The position numbers were made by a program, and so were the translations under genes. Below, one piece after another: positions 9,266 to 18,237 of a DNA stretch of 64,000 nucleotides (position 1 is its first letter; every line of letters starts with the position of its first letter). The stretch is from positions 992,001 to 1,056,000 of the forward strand of contig NZ_SSMC01000001.1 in the NCBI RefSeq assembly GCF_004799345.1, read 5' to 3'. A model generated the notes under the pieces. That model saw only the letters and a program-made list of their open reading frames with translations. It was not told the origin of the DNA and ran no database searches. The stretch comes from Robertkochia marina. Lineage in GTDB: Bacteria; Bacteroidota; Bacteroidia; Flavobacteriales; Flavobacteriaceae.

Positions 9266-11293
9266 TAAAATATAGCGTAGGTTAAGATTGATGTAAAAGT
9301 TTCTTGGCAGTCCGGGGTAATAATATCGTGGACTGGCTCCGCCAAATCCTGTAGCATTGATGAGTACCGATGAGGCGTATTTGATGTTAAATACGTTATT
9401 GATGCCACCTTGCAGGTTTAAGGACATACTTTTTGAGGGGTAAAAAGAATAACCTGTTCTAAGGTTCATGATCTCAAAAGCTTCGTTGTACAAGTTGTTT
9501 GCATCAGTGACCGGTGTTTTTCCCACCATTTGTCCGTTAAGATTAGCGTAGTAGTTATTCATGGATATTTGAATGCCCGGTATCACTACATATTCCGGAA
9601 CTCCTGTAAGCTCATTCCCTGAAAAATCATTCTCCCCGTCAATAAAATCCTCGAACCGGTGCCAGTTGTGGGTGCCATTGAGTAAAAATTGAAACTCCAG
9701 GCTATTACTTACCATCCATATTTTTTGGACCGAATACTCCGCCCCGAAATGGCCGGTACGCCCCGCATTTCTGCCAATAAAGGCATCCTCTGCTGTACGA
9801 CGTGCCACCAACAGGTCTTTTACCTGCATATAGTAAACAGACGATTCGATACTCCAGCTTTCTTTGCGGAATAAGAATCCGGTTTCATAGTTCCACCCTG
9901 ATTCCGGTCTGATCTCAGGGTTTAAAGTACCTTCCGGATTAAGGGTTTCCTCCAGGCTCGGATAGGAATGACCATGAGAGCTATTGATGAATAAGTTAAG
10001 GTTTTGATTGAAATGGTAGGCCAGAGATAGGTTTGGAGACCAAACTCCCGGGAAATCCCTTTCTATTTCATTTGTTCCGGTCTCCAGGTCGCGATATCGA
10101 AAAAGGGTATTGTTGTAGTTTATTCCTGCTTGTACAGATAGTTTGTTAAAAGACAGTCTGACTTCGGTAAAGGCGTTCAGAAACCGCCGGTTTTCGCGGT
10201 TATCAGTTAAGAGCGTTCCCTGAAGACTTCCCCTTCCGTTATTTTGTTCATAAAGGTTTTCATAGGTGCTCCAGGTATATCGGTCCTGCAGGTATTCTAT
10301 CCCTGTGTGTACCTGGATCTGATCATTGTGGAAATACTGGAATAAACTCCTGAAGCCGGCTCCGGTAGTAGCTTCATTCAGGATGTTAAATGGCCTTGGT
10401 TCATAGTGGTCGTTGTAGGTGGTAAAAACACTGCTGATATTGATCAATTTGCGATGAATTCGCAATTCAGAAGTAAGGCCTGCAAGAGTAGTGTTGTCGT
10501 CTTCATATCCCTGCGATACGGCCCAGTTATTGGCAGCCTTTTCAGGGTTGTTGAGATAGTCTTCGCGGTTAAGGGAGCTTGGAATTTCTGAAAAATAGTC
10601 AATGTGGTTGAACAGCAGCTTAAGATTAAAGTTATTGCTGAATGCCTTTTTCATGTTCAGCAGATATCCGTTCCTTCTGTATTTGTTGTTATCGCGATAT
10701 CCTTCCTGTTCAAGGTGGTCATAATTAAACAGCAGCGTGAGCCCTTCTTCGTCATAGCCGATCCGGCTGCTTTGTTTGAATTGACCAAAGGAGCCCAGGG
10801 TTTGGCTGGTGCTGAGGTAGTTCTCTTTTGATGGTAAAATGGGGTTCAATAAAAGAGTGCCTCCCAGGTTGGAGCCGTAAACAGTAGCTTTAGGGCCTTT
10901 TACCACCTCTATACTTTCAAGAGCTTCCGGGTCGAAAACCCCAAAGGAGGTTTCACCTACCCCGTTTGTCACAGGGATCTGGTTGATGTATGCTTTAACC
11001 TTATTCGTGCCAAAGGGTGTTCTTGATCCAATTCCGCGAATGGTAAGTCTGTTGGTATTCAGGCTGCCGGAAAATACAAATACGCCCGGTGCCTCGTTAA
11101 GATTGGAAACTATATCAGCAGGATTATACCGTTTTGAAGTGGCAGGAGAAATTTTGGTGGCGGGGATGAGTTGTTTCGGACGTTCCAGGCGTTTTGATTC
11201 CAGGATAACTGCGCTGAGAGTGTCAGGTGTCTGTTGGGTATGTCCTAAGGCCGCGGAAAGTAACAGGAAAAGAAGCAGGGCTGTTTTTTTCAT
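9263..11293 (-). CDS. TonB-dependent receptor, siderophore/metal type
   Basis: A 676-residue outer-membrane receptor. The start is set at the Met of MKKTALLLFLLLSA, which opens a clean signal peptide; the frame extends nine codons further up from a weak start. There is no carboxypeptidase-like N-terminal domain. The plug domain (about 35-150) contains LTIRGIGSRTPFG and IEVVKGPKATVYGSNLGG, and the barrel ends in RYIL. Compact receptors of this FecA/CirA-like kind usually import ferric chelates, cobalamin or metals. It stands alone with no binding-protein gene beside it, so the substrate is unknown. It diverges from xth; a TATTTTTA element lies just upstream of its start. Confidence 0.9.
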   Translation of the reverse strand: MKKTALLLFLLLSAALGHTQQTPDTLSAVILESKRLERPKQLIPATKISPATSKRYNPADIVSNLNEAPGVFVFSGSLNTNRLTIRGIGSRTPFGTNKVKAYINQIPVTNGVGETSFGVFDPEALESIEVVKGPKATVYGSNLGGTLLLNPILPSKENYLSTSQTLGSFGQFKQSSRIGYDEEGLTLLFNYDHLEQEGYRDNNKYRRNGYLLNMKKAFSNNFNLKLLFNHIDYFSEIPSSLNREDYLNNPEKAANNWAVSQGYEDDNTTLAGLTSELRIHRKLINISSVFTTYNDHYEPRPFNILNEATTGAGFRSLFQYFHNDQIQVHTGIEYLQDRYTWSTYENLYEQNNGRGSLQGTLLTDNRENRRFLNAFTEVRLSFNKLSVQAGINYNNTLFRYRDLETGTNEIERDFPGVWSPNLSLAYHFNQNLNLFINSSHGHSYPSLEETLNPEGTLNPEIRPESGWNYETGFLFRKESWSIESSVYYMQVKDLLVARRTAEDAFIGRNAGRTGHFGAEYSVQKIWMVSNSLEFQFLLNGTHNWHRFEDFIDGENDFSGNELTGVPEYVVIPGIQISMNNYYANLNGQMVGKTPVTDANNLYNEAFEIMNLRTGYSFYPSKSMSLNLQGGINNVFNIKYASSVLINATGFGGASPRYYYPGLPRNFYINLNLRYIL

Positions 11294-11400
11294 GAGGTAA
11301 AAATAAACATAAGCTCTCAAACAAAGGGTTTCTAATGCTTGCTGAAGGGTTTAGGAAGCCAATATTTAATCCTTATTTTTAGGGCGGAAAAAAATTGTAC

Positions 11401-12168
11401 ATGAAGATCATATCGTATAATGTGAACGGTATCAGGGCTGCCGTAAGAAAAGGCCTTGTAGAGTGGATGAAGGTTGCCGATCCTGATGTTTTGTGTGTGC
11501 AGGAAACCAAAGCCCATAAAGAGCAGGTAGACCTGGATGTTTTTAAGGAAGCCGGTTATGAATACAGTTATTGGTTCAGCGCTCAGAAAAAGGGGTACAG
11601 TGGTACTGCCATTTTTTCTAAAACAAAGGCAGATCACGTGGAGTATGGTACAGGAATTGATTATATGGACGCTGAAGGGCGTAATATCAGAGCCGATTTC
11701 GGAGATGTTTCGGTAATGAGTATGTACTTGCCCTCAGGGACCAACATGGATCGTCTGGACCTTAAACTGCAATATATGGATGACTTTCAGCGTTATGCTG
11801 ATGACCTTCGAAAAGAGCGGCCAAACCTTATAGTCTGCGGAGATTATAATATCTGTCACAGAGCTATTGATATTCACGATCCTGTGCGCAATGCTAAGGT
11901 GTCCGGATTTTTGCCGGTAGAGCGGGAGTGGATCGATAATTTTATAAACAGTGGTTTTACAGATAGTTTCAGGCATTTACACCCTGAAACTGCCCATGAA
12001 TATTCCTGGTGGACCTACAGGGCAAATGCCAGGGCCAATAATAAAGGATGGCGTATCGATTATAATATGGTTGCAGAGCCCCTGACCGATCGTATTAACA
12101 GGGCTGTCATGCTAAAGGAGGCTAAGCACAGTGATCATTGCCCCGTGCTTTTGGAATTGAATAACTGA
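11401..12168 (+). CDS. xth: Exodeoxyribonuclease III
   Basis: A 255-residue AP endonuclease/exonuclease of the ExoIII family, acting in base-excision repair of abasic sites. Diagnostic motifs are MKIISYNVNGIRAA at the N-terminus, LCVQETKAH (metal-binding Glu), VCGDYNICH (Asp/Asn pair) and KHSDHCPVLLE at the C-terminus (Asp-His). The start is set at ATG 11401; a TTG two codons earlier is also open but adds nothing homologous. The purine-rich stretch agggcggaaa lies just upstream. It diverges from the TonB receptor gene on the other strand, and the OmpA-type lipoprotein gene follows 41 bp later. Confidence 0.96.
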   Translation: MKIISYNVNGIRAAVRKGLVEWMKVADPDVLCVQETKAHKEQVDLDVFKEAGYEYSYWFSAQKKGYSGTAIFSKTKADHVEYGTGIDYMDAEGRNIRADFGDVSVMSMYLPSGTNMDRLDLKLQYMDDFQRYADDLRKERPNLIVCGDYNICHRAIDIHDPVRNAKVSGFLPVEREWIDNFINSGFTDSFRHLHPETAHEYSWWTYRANARANNKGWRIDYNMVAEPLTDRINRAVMLKEAKHSDHCPVLLELNN

Positions 12169-12209
12169 ACAACTTTAAGAGATCTTAGAACAAATAATTA
12201 ACCTAGCTT

Positions 12210-13166
12210 ATGAAAACCTATTTATGTATTGTGGGGGCGGGACTCATGCTTAGTTCCTGTGTTTCGTCTAAAGTGTACAAAGACCTGGAGTCAAGGTATG
12301 ATGAATTGAAGGAGGAAAGAGCCTTATTGGCAGATGAGAATCAGATGCTCGAACGTGAGAATAATACCTTGAAGAATGAAAAGATTGGGTTATCTAAATC
12401 GCTCGAAGAAATGCGGGCAGAACGCGATCGTTTAAGGTTAGAGTATGAAGGAGCAAGAAAAAGACTTGCCCAATTAGAGTCCTCTTATGATGCCCTTGAG
12501 AAGCAAAGCAGTAGTGCTCTTGCCGAAAATGCACAACGCAACAGAAGTCTTTTGGCCGACCTTGAGGAGCAGGAACGAATTCTCGATCAAAAGAGGAGTG
12601 AACTGGAAAAATTAAGGCAAACCATGGAGCGTCAATCCGGTAGGGTTGCCGAGCTGGAAGGTATTTTAGCTGCCAAAGAAGCCGCTATGAAGAATTTGAA
12701 AGATGCTATTTCAAAGGCTTTATTAGATTTTGAAGGCAAAGGCCTAACGGTAGAACAGCGCGATGGAAAAGTTTATGTGTCTATGGAGAATAAACTGTTA
12801 TTCAATAGCGGTAGCTGGCAGATCAATTCGGAAGGGCGCAGGGCTGTAAATCAATTAGGAGGTGTTTTGGCTTCAAATCCTGATATTTCTGTTCTAATAG
12901 AAGGGCATACAGATAATGTTCCTTATGCGGGTAACGGTAGCCTTGAAGATAACTGGGACCTTTCTGTAAAGCGAGCTACTACTATCGTAAAGATTCTTTC
13001 AGAGAATTCACAAATTGACCCGGCTAACCTTACTGCAGCCGGTAAAAGTAAATATGTTCCGGTAGCTGATAATGGTTCAGCCACAGGGAAGGCAAAAAAC
13101 AGGAGGATCGAAGTAGTGTTAACGCCGAAACTTGATGAGGTTAGCAAGTTGCTCAGTGAGATCTGA
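12210..13166 (+). CDS. OmpA-family peptidoglycan-binding lipoprotein with coiled coil
   Basis: A 318-residue protein. A short signal peptide ends in a lipobox (MLSSC, Cys17). Residues about 20-170 are a highly charged coiled coil. Residues about 185-310 form an OmpA C-terminal domain with the peptidoglycan-binding signature ISVLIEGHTDNVPY and NRRIEVVL. It probably tethers the outer membrane to the cell wall, with the coiled coil as a spacer. It has no beta-barrel domain, unlike classical OmpA. Neighbouring genes (xth, a Tas-like reductase) are functionally unrelated, so the context gives no further clue. Confidence 0.92.
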   Translation: MKTYLCIVGAGLMLSSCVSSKVYKDLESRYDELKEERALLADENQMLERENNTLKNEKIGLSKSLEEMRAERDRLRLEYEGARKRLAQLESSYDALEKQSSSALAENAQRNRSLLADLEEQERILDQKRSELEKLRQTMERQSGRVAELEGILAAKEAAMKNLKDAISKALLDFEGKGLTVEQRDGKVYVSMENKLLFNSGSWQINSEGRRAVNQLGGVLASNPDISVLIEGHTDNVPYAGNGSLEDNWDLSVKRATTIVKILSENSQIDPANLTAAGKSKYVPVADNGSATGKAKNRRIEVVLTPKLDEVSKLLSEI

Positions 13167-13239
13167 TAGGAATAGAATTAGTAATTTTGAAGTCTTCTGT
13201 ATAGATATGCGGAAGACTTTTTCTTTTAAAAAATGCTAT

Positions 13240-14277
13240 ATGAAATACACATTATTACCTCACACCGATATAAAAGTGAGTAAAATATGCCTGGGTACCA
13301 TGACCTGGGGACAGCAGAATACAGAAGCGGAAGGGCATGAGCAAATGGATTATGCAATTGATAAGGGAGTTAATTTCTTTGATACTGCAGAACTTTATCC
13401 GGTGCCTGCCAGGGCAGAGACCCAGGGGGAGACAGAGCGAATTATCGGTACATGGTTTAAAAAAAGAGGGAACAGAGATAAAGTGATCCTGGCCTCAAAG
13501 ATAGCCGGGCCTGCGGCTATTACCAAACACATAAGAACCAATGGCTTTAAAAAGGAGGCTATTGAGGAGGCCGTGAACGAGAGTCTGAAGCGGCTTCAAA
13601 CAGATTATATAGACCTCTACCAGCTGCACTGGCCGGAAAGGAATACCAACTTTTTTGGAAGCCGAGGTTATAAGCACGATCCGGATGAGAGGTGGGAAGA
13701 GAATTTTAAGGAAATTCTGGAGTGTTTGGATGGCTTCATAAAGGCAGGAAAAATAAGGCATGTAGGACTGTCTAACGAGAATCCTTATGGAACAATGAAG
13801 TATCTGGAGGAGAGCAGGAAGAGCAGATTGCCGAGGATGATCACCATTCAAAACCCTTATAACTTACTGAACCGACTTTTTGAGGTTGGAAATGCTGAGG
13901 TTTCCATGCGTGAAAATATTGGGCTTCTTGCATATTCTCCTTTGGGATTTGGAACTCTAAGCGGGAAGTATTTAAATGGTAATATGCCGGAAGGATCGCG
14001 AATAAAATTATTCCCGAATTACAACAGGTACAGTCAGCCAAACGGGGTTAGGGCTACAGAAAAATATGCAGAGCTGGCGACTAAAAACGGGATGTCGCTA
14101 ACACATCTGGCCCTTGCCTTTGTAAATCAGCAGCCCTTTCTGACCTCCAATATTATCGGAGCTACCTCCATGAGTCAGTTGCAGGAGAATATCGAAAGTA
14201 TTAACGTGGAGCTAACCAAAGAAGTTATGGCAGCCATTGAAGCCATTCACAACGAAATTCCTAACCCGGGACCTTAA
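13240..14277 (+). CDS. tas: NADP(H)-dependent aldo-keto reductase, Tas-like
   Basis: A 345-residue aldo-keto reductase, almost the same length as E. coli Tas. Catalytic residues are visible: Asp/Tyr in FDTAELYPVPA, Lys in VILASKIAGP and His in DLYQLHWPE, plus cofactor-binding NIIGATSMSQLQENI near the C-terminus. The open frame runs 36 codons further upstream into the end of the OmpA-type gene. The ATG at 13240 is preferred because the protein then begins MKYTLLPHTDIKVSKICLGT, the conserved family start. A cytoplasmic oxidoreductase with an uncertain aldehyde or ketone substrate. Confidence 0.92.
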   Translation: MKYTLLPHTDIKVSKICLGTMTWGQQNTEAEGHEQMDYAIDKGVNFFDTAELYPVPARAETQGETERIIGTWFKKRGNRDKVILASKIAGPAAITKHIRTNGFKKEAIEEAVNESLKRLQTDYIDLYQLHWPERNTNFFGSRGYKHDPDERWEENFKEILECLDGFIKAGKIRHVGLSNENPYGTMKYLEESRKSRLPRMITIQNPYNLLNRLFEVGNAEVSMRENIGLLAYSPLGFGTLSGKYLNGNMPEGSRIKLFPNYNRYSQPNGVRATEKYAELATKNGMSLTHLALAFVNQQPFLTSNIIGATSMSQLQENIESINVELTKEVMAAIEAIHNEIPNPGP

Positions 14278-14294
14278 TGCGCAGAACCCATTTG

Positions 14295-15656
14295 TTAACC
14301 GAATAGGAATTGTGCAACATCTTCTATTCGGTTGACCTTTTTTATAAGAATGTTGTGGTTCTTTAAGGTGATCTTATTGTGCCCTGAGATCATAATGGTT
14401 GAAAATCCCAGCTTCTCTGCTTCCAGGATACGTTGATCAATACGTTGTACCGGTCTTATTTCTCCTGCCAGGCCAACCTCTGCAGCAAAACAAATATCCT
14501 TGCCTATTGAGATGTCTTCATTAGAGGAAAGTACAGCCGCTATTACAGCAAGGTCGATAGAGGGGTCGTCAATATTGATACCTCCGGTAATATTCAGAAA
14601 TACATCTTTGGCGCCTAGCCTGAATCCGGCTCTTTTTTCCAGGACTGCCAATAGCATATTGAGTCGTTTGGCATTGAAGCCGGTACAGCTGCGTTGGGGT
14701 GTTCCGTATACAGCAGTGCTTACCAGAGCCTGAATCTCCACCATAAGAGGGCGCATTCCTTCAAGGGTTGCTGAAATAGCTGTTCCGCTGAGTTCTTCCC
14801 CGTTCTTACTGATCAGGATTTCAGAAGGATTGCTTACCTCTCGTAGTCCGTCTCCCAGCATTTCGTAAATACCGAGTTCGGCAGTAGAACCGAAACGGTT
14901 CTTTAAGGCCCGGAGTATTCTGTATACGTGATTTCGATCGCCTTCGAATTGCAGTACCGTGTCTACCATATGTTCCAGGATCTTAGGCCCGGCAATGTGA
15001 CCGTCTTTGGTAATGTGCCCGATGAGAAGCACCGGAGTGTTGGATTCCTTTGCGAACTTGATCAATTCTGAGGTGCATTCTCTGATTTGGGAGATGCTTC
15101 CGGCAGATGACTCTATATGGTCGGTTTGAAGGGTTTGAATAGAATCTATGATCACGATCTCAGGTTCGATAAGGGCGATCTGCTTAAAGATGTTCTGAGT
15201 TTTGGTTTCGGTGAGTACATAGCAGTTGGTGTTTTTGGGATCGATGCGTTCTGCCCGCATCTTGATCTGCTTTTGACTTTCTTCTCCGGATACGTAAAGT
15301 GATTTAACGGGGAGTTTCAAAGTGATCTGCAACAACAAGGTACTTTTGCCAATTCCCGGTTCTCCTCCCAGCAGGGTGACCGATCCGGGAACAATACCCC
15401 CGCCAAGTACCCGATCAAGTTCGGCATTACAGGATGGGATGCGCATTTCGGTACTTCCGTCAATTTCCTGAATACGCAAAGGTTTGTTGACTTTAGATTG
15501 GCCGCTGCTTTCCTGTTTCCAGGTTCGCTTTTCTTCTTTTTGAACCATTTCTTCAGCAATGGTGTTCCATTGCTTACAGGAATTGCATTGGCCCTGCCAT
15601 TTCGAGTATTGTGTTCCGCAGTTCTGACAAAAAAAAGTGGTTTTAACCTTCGCCAT
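14295..15656 (-). CDS. radA: DNA repair protein RadA
   Basis: A 453-residue RadA/Sms branch-migration helicase that helps RecA-mediated recombination. The N-terminal zinc finger has CQNC (Cys10, Cys13) and CNSC (Cys24, Cys27). Walker A is GGEPGIGKSTLL (near residue 100), the RadA-specific KNRFG motif follows near residue 255, and the C-terminal Lon-like domain includes DVFLNITGGINIDDPSIDLA. All signature residues are present. It is convergent with the aldo-keto reductase gene, 17 bp apart. A terminator lies between it and the esterase gene upstream on the same strand, so radA is likely transcribed on its own. Confidence 0.97.
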   Translation of the reverse strand: MAKVKTTFFCQNCGTQYSKWQGQCNSCKQWNTIAEEMVQKEEKRTWKQESSGQSKVNKPLRIQEIDGSTEMRIPSCNAELDRVLGGGIVPGSVTLLGGEPGIGKSTLLLQITLKLPVKSLYVSGEESQKQIKMRAERIDPKNTNCYVLTETKTQNIFKQIALIEPEIVIIDSIQTLQTDHIESSAGSISQIRECTSELIKFAKESNTPVLLIGHITKDGHIAGPKILEHMVDTVLQFEGDRNHVYRILRALKNRFGSTAELGIYEMLGDGLREVSNPSEILISKNGEELSGTAISATLEGMRPLMVEIQALVSTAVYGTPQRSCTGFNAKRLNMLLAVLEKRAGFRLGAKDVFLNITGGINIDDPSIDLAVIAAVLSSNEDISIGKDICFAAEVGLAGEIRPVQRIDQRILEAEKLGFSTIMISGHNKITLKNHNILIKKVNRIEDVAQFLFG

Positions 15657-15675
15657 AAATGTGATTATTGTCGCA

Positions 15676-15702
15676 TAAAAATACCCCGAATCAACGGGGT
15701 AT
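15676..15702 (-). terminator. Rho-independent terminator after the esterase gene
   Basis: Read leftward, the stem ATACCCCG / CGGGGTAT (8 bp, loop of 6) is followed by TTTTT. It lies about 27 bp past the esterase stop and just before radA, closing the pan-flippase-esterase cluster. Confidence 0.85.
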
Positions 15703-15728
15703 TAAAAGAATGTTTTATCATTTGTTGT

Positions 15729-16874
15729 TTACCATCCAAAATCTTCCTTGATCTTGTCAATTCTTTCCAGGGCAAGATCTTTGGTTAAAAAGTCTATTTC
15801 AGGCATGCTGAAAGCCTTTTCATAAGTTCGCATGGCCTTCTTAGGTTCTCCTGAAAGCTCCAGGTATTCGGCCTCTACGAAAAAACCGAGCATGGAGTCA
15901 GGAAACTCTTTTTTAGCCAGTCTGCTCAATTGTTCTAAAGATTCGAGATGGTCGTTTTTCTTGCTCACCGAATAGACGGCCATGAAATCATTTAGAATGA
16001 TTGGTTTTCTAAAACCGTAAAGCTCTTCAATGGTGTTGTATTTCTTTTCGAGATATTCATAAGGTTCACCAACATAGGTCATCAGTTTGGTGCGGAATTC
16101 TTCTACACTAATAGGGTTGTAAATTTCAAAGATCCTGTCGAGTGCTTCCGGCAGGGCGTAGGCGGCAACGGCATGGTGATCAGCATTTTCATACTCTTTA
16201 AAGTAATAGTGAAGCTGCTCACTTTTCAGATCTTTCAATCCTGCATGAAGCCTGTGAATGGCCTCCCGGTTTTCCTTCTCATCCTTCTTGGAAGTTGCCA
16301 GGAAATAGAACAAGTTATCCGAATTTGCTGTAAGCCGCTCGGTAATATATTGTTCCATTTGAACAGGAAGGGTAGGCGACAGGTTGATATAAGCCTGGAA
16401 AAGCGGGTCTTCTTTAAAAAGATAGTAATTGACGAAATTGGCTGTAAGGCCATGGCCAATAACAGTTCTAAAAGGGGCCAGTTCATATTCCTTTTCTATC
16501 TTTGGAATCAGCTCCATTCCCAAAAATTCAAAGAATGCAGCTCCTGAACCTTCAGGGAAACCGGAAGCCGGATTGATCTCAAGATCCCTGCTTCTGGAAG
16601 TCTTTTGGTTGACACCAACAACGATACATTCCGGTATTTCCTCCTTGTTTCTGAAGAATTTTACAGAGGCAACGGTGAGGTCAAACAGGTAATCAGCATC
16701 AAGAACAACCAGCAGGGGGTAGGTCTTATCAGCATCGTAATCATTGGGAACATAAAGACGGTAACCTCTTTTTTCTCCCAGTTTATAAGAATCGATAGTC
16801 CCGAGACTTGTTTGTGCTAATGAGAACTTTGTGCTCAATAAGCATATGACTAACAGGTAGATAATGTTTTTCAT
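15729..16874 (-). CDS. Secreted alpha/beta-hydrolase (esterase D/Fes-like)
   Basis: A 381-residue predicted exported esterase. The start at MKNIIYLLVICLLSTKFSLAQ gives a clean Sec signal peptide; the open frame continues 38 codons further up into the neighbouring gene and is rejected. The domain resembles the Esterase_D/Fes family with LLVVLDADYLFD, VVGVNQKTSRSRD and a C-terminal helical/TPR-like extension (about 270-381). The expected nucleophile elbow GxSxG is replaced by VIGHGLTANF, where Gly follows His in place of Ser, so catalysis is doubtful. It may be a binding or degenerate esterase. It closes the panC-panD-flippase cluster, with a 32-bp gap to the gene upstream. Confidence 0.75.
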   Translation of the reverse strand: MKNIIYLLVICLLSTKFSLAQTSLGTIDSYKLGEKRGYRLYVPNDYDADKTYPLLVVLDADYLFDLTVASVKFFRNKEEIPECIVVGVNQKTSRSRDLEINPASGFPEGSGAAFFEFLGMELIPKIEKEYELAPFRTVIGHGLTANFVNYYLFKEDPLFQAYINLSPTLPVQMEQYITERLTANSDNLFYFLATSKKDEKENREAIHRLHAGLKDLKSEQLHYYFKEYENADHHAVAAYALPEALDRIFEIYNPISVEEFRTKLMTYVGEPYEYLEKKYNTIEELYGFRKPIILNDFMAVYSVSKKNDHLESLEQLSRLAKKEFPDSMLGFFVEAEYLELSGEPKKAMRTYEKAFSMPEIDFLTKDLALERIDKIKEDFGW

Positions 16875-16906
16875 GTCTGGTTGATTTGGGACAGGAAGAT
16901 AAGAAA

Positions 16907-17872
16907 TTATTTGCTTTTGTTGTAAAAAGGCAAATACAAGAATGATAAGGCACCAAAAAGAACCACCATCAGGGTTTGAGAGGTCCACATGATCCAGCCA
17001 AAGGCATCACCTGAAGCTTTTGAAATGCCATAAAATACCAGGATCTTGCTGACGGCAAGAGGGTAAACGCCTATGCCACCATTGGTAGTGCTCATAGCAA
17101 AAGCACCGGCAACAAAGGCTGCCAGTATCTCGTTGATCCCCAGGCCTGAGGTTTCTGGGATGCTGTATTTGATCAACCAGAACATTCCAACATAAAGGGC
17201 CCAGATGCCTATCGTGTAACCGATAAAGGCTGTTTTGCGCTTCATCTTAAAAATACTGGTCAGGCCTTCCAACAGGCCTCTCAGAAATTGTCGTATTTTT
17301 TGCAGGAACGGGATACGGGTCCTGTTGAGAAAGTATATGCCGATCAAGCCGGCGATACCTAGAGCGAGGAGTGAGAGCAGGGTGTAAATAGGATTGATCC
17401 CCTTTTCGGCAAAGAAGTCAAGTATCACATCGGTTTGCAGTAATGCGGCTATCACGACCACCATTAATAGCATCCCCAGATCAATCACCCTTTCAGCTAC
17501 AATGGTACCAAAGCCTTTGTCGAAAGGTACTTTTTCATAGCTGCTCAGGGTAGTGGCGCGGAAAACTTCACCGGAGCGCGGAATACCCAGGTTGGCAAGG
17601 TAGGCAATGAGAATAGCCATTAAATTATTACCCATTCTAGGCCGATACCCCATGGGCTCAAGCATAAGATTCCATCGCCAGGCCCGCATAAAATGGCTTA
17701 ACAAGCCTGCAAAAAGCGATAAGACTACCCAGAAATAGTTGGCCTCACGAATGTTTTGAAGAATGAGTTTTCGGTCTTGTGGGGTGGTTTGTTGGTAAGA
17801 ATACCAAACAAGAAAAACTCCCAGGGTTAGTGGGAGTATGATCTTTAATTTATGTTTTAAACCTTTACTCAA
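16907..17872 (-). CDS. Flippase-like integral membrane protein (LPG synthase TM domain/UPF0104)
   Basis: A 321-residue polytopic membrane protein with about eight hydrophobic segments, matching the lysylphosphatidylglycerol synthase transmembrane domain family (also called UPF0104/YbhN). Typical motifs are HFMRAWRWNLMLEP near residue 62 and NLGIPRSGEVFRATTLSSYE near residue 95. There is no cytosolic synthase domain, so it probably moves a lipid or lipid-linked glycan across the inner membrane. It starts two bases after the panD stop, which implies translational coupling to pantothenate genes although no pathway link is obvious. Confidence 0.88.
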   Translation of the reverse strand: MSKGLKHKLKIILPLTLGVFLVWYSYQQTTPQDRKLILQNIREANYFWVVLSLFAGLLSHFMRAWRWNLMLEPMGYRPRMGNNLMAILIAYLANLGIPRSGEVFRATTLSSYEKVPFDKGFGTIVAERVIDLGMLLMVVVIAALLQTDVILDFFAEKGINPIYTLLSLLALGIAGLIGIYFLNRTRIPFLQKIRQFLRGLLEGLTSIFKMKRKTAFIGYTIGIWALYVGMFWLIKYSIPETSGLGINEILAAFVAGAFAMSTTNGGIGVYPLAVSKILVFYGISKASGDAFGWIMWTSQTLMVVLFGALSFLYLPFYNKSK

Positions 17873-17874
17873 AT

Positions 17875-18225
17875 TCAGGTTAAGGTATTGTTTTTCTCGT
17901 TAGGGAATACCAACGAAGGCTTAAAACTTTTGGCTTCTTCAAAATCCATTTGAGCGTAAGAGATAATGATAATAACATCTCCTCTCTGAACCTTTCTGGC
18001 GGCCGGACCGTTCAGTGTGATCTCTCCACTGTTTTTGTTGCCTTTTATAGCGTAGGTTTCAAGGCGTTCGCCGTTGTTGATGTTAACGATCTGCACCTTT
18101 TCTCCTTCAATGATATTAGAAGCTTCCATCAGGGCTTCGTCAATCGTAATACTTCCAATGTAATTCAGATCGGCACCCGTTACTGTAACGCGGTGGATCT
18201 TGGATTTTACTACTTCAATCTGCAT
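17875..18225 (-). CDS. panD: Aspartate 1-decarboxylase proenzyme
   Basis: A 116-residue pyruvoyl enzyme that makes beta-alanine from aspartate for pantothenate synthesis. The self-cleavage site is intact: Gly24-Ser25 in YIGSITID, where Ser25 becomes the pyruvoyl group. Other conserved parts are [11 protein letters not shown], the INNGER turn and the GDVIIIISY strand. It follows panC by 12 bp, so both beta-alanine supply and the condensation step are in one transcription unit. Confidence 0.97.
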   Translation of the reverse strand: MQIEVVKSKIHRVTVTGADLNYIGSITIDEALMEASNIIEGEKVQIVNINNGERLETYAIKGNKNSGEITLNGPAARKVQRGDVIIIISYAQMDFEEAKSFKPSLVFPNEKNNTLT

Positions 18226-18237
18226 GGCGCAAAGGTA

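Noticed and set aside
13132-13239. N-terminal extension of the aldo-keto reductase overlapping the OmpA-type gene
   Set aside because: The 36 extra codons have no family similarity, and ATG 13240 gives the conserved start and expected length.
16875-16988. N-terminal extension of the esterase overlapping the flippase-like gene
   Set aside because: A clean signal peptide begins at 16874; the extension lies before it and overlaps the upstream gene.
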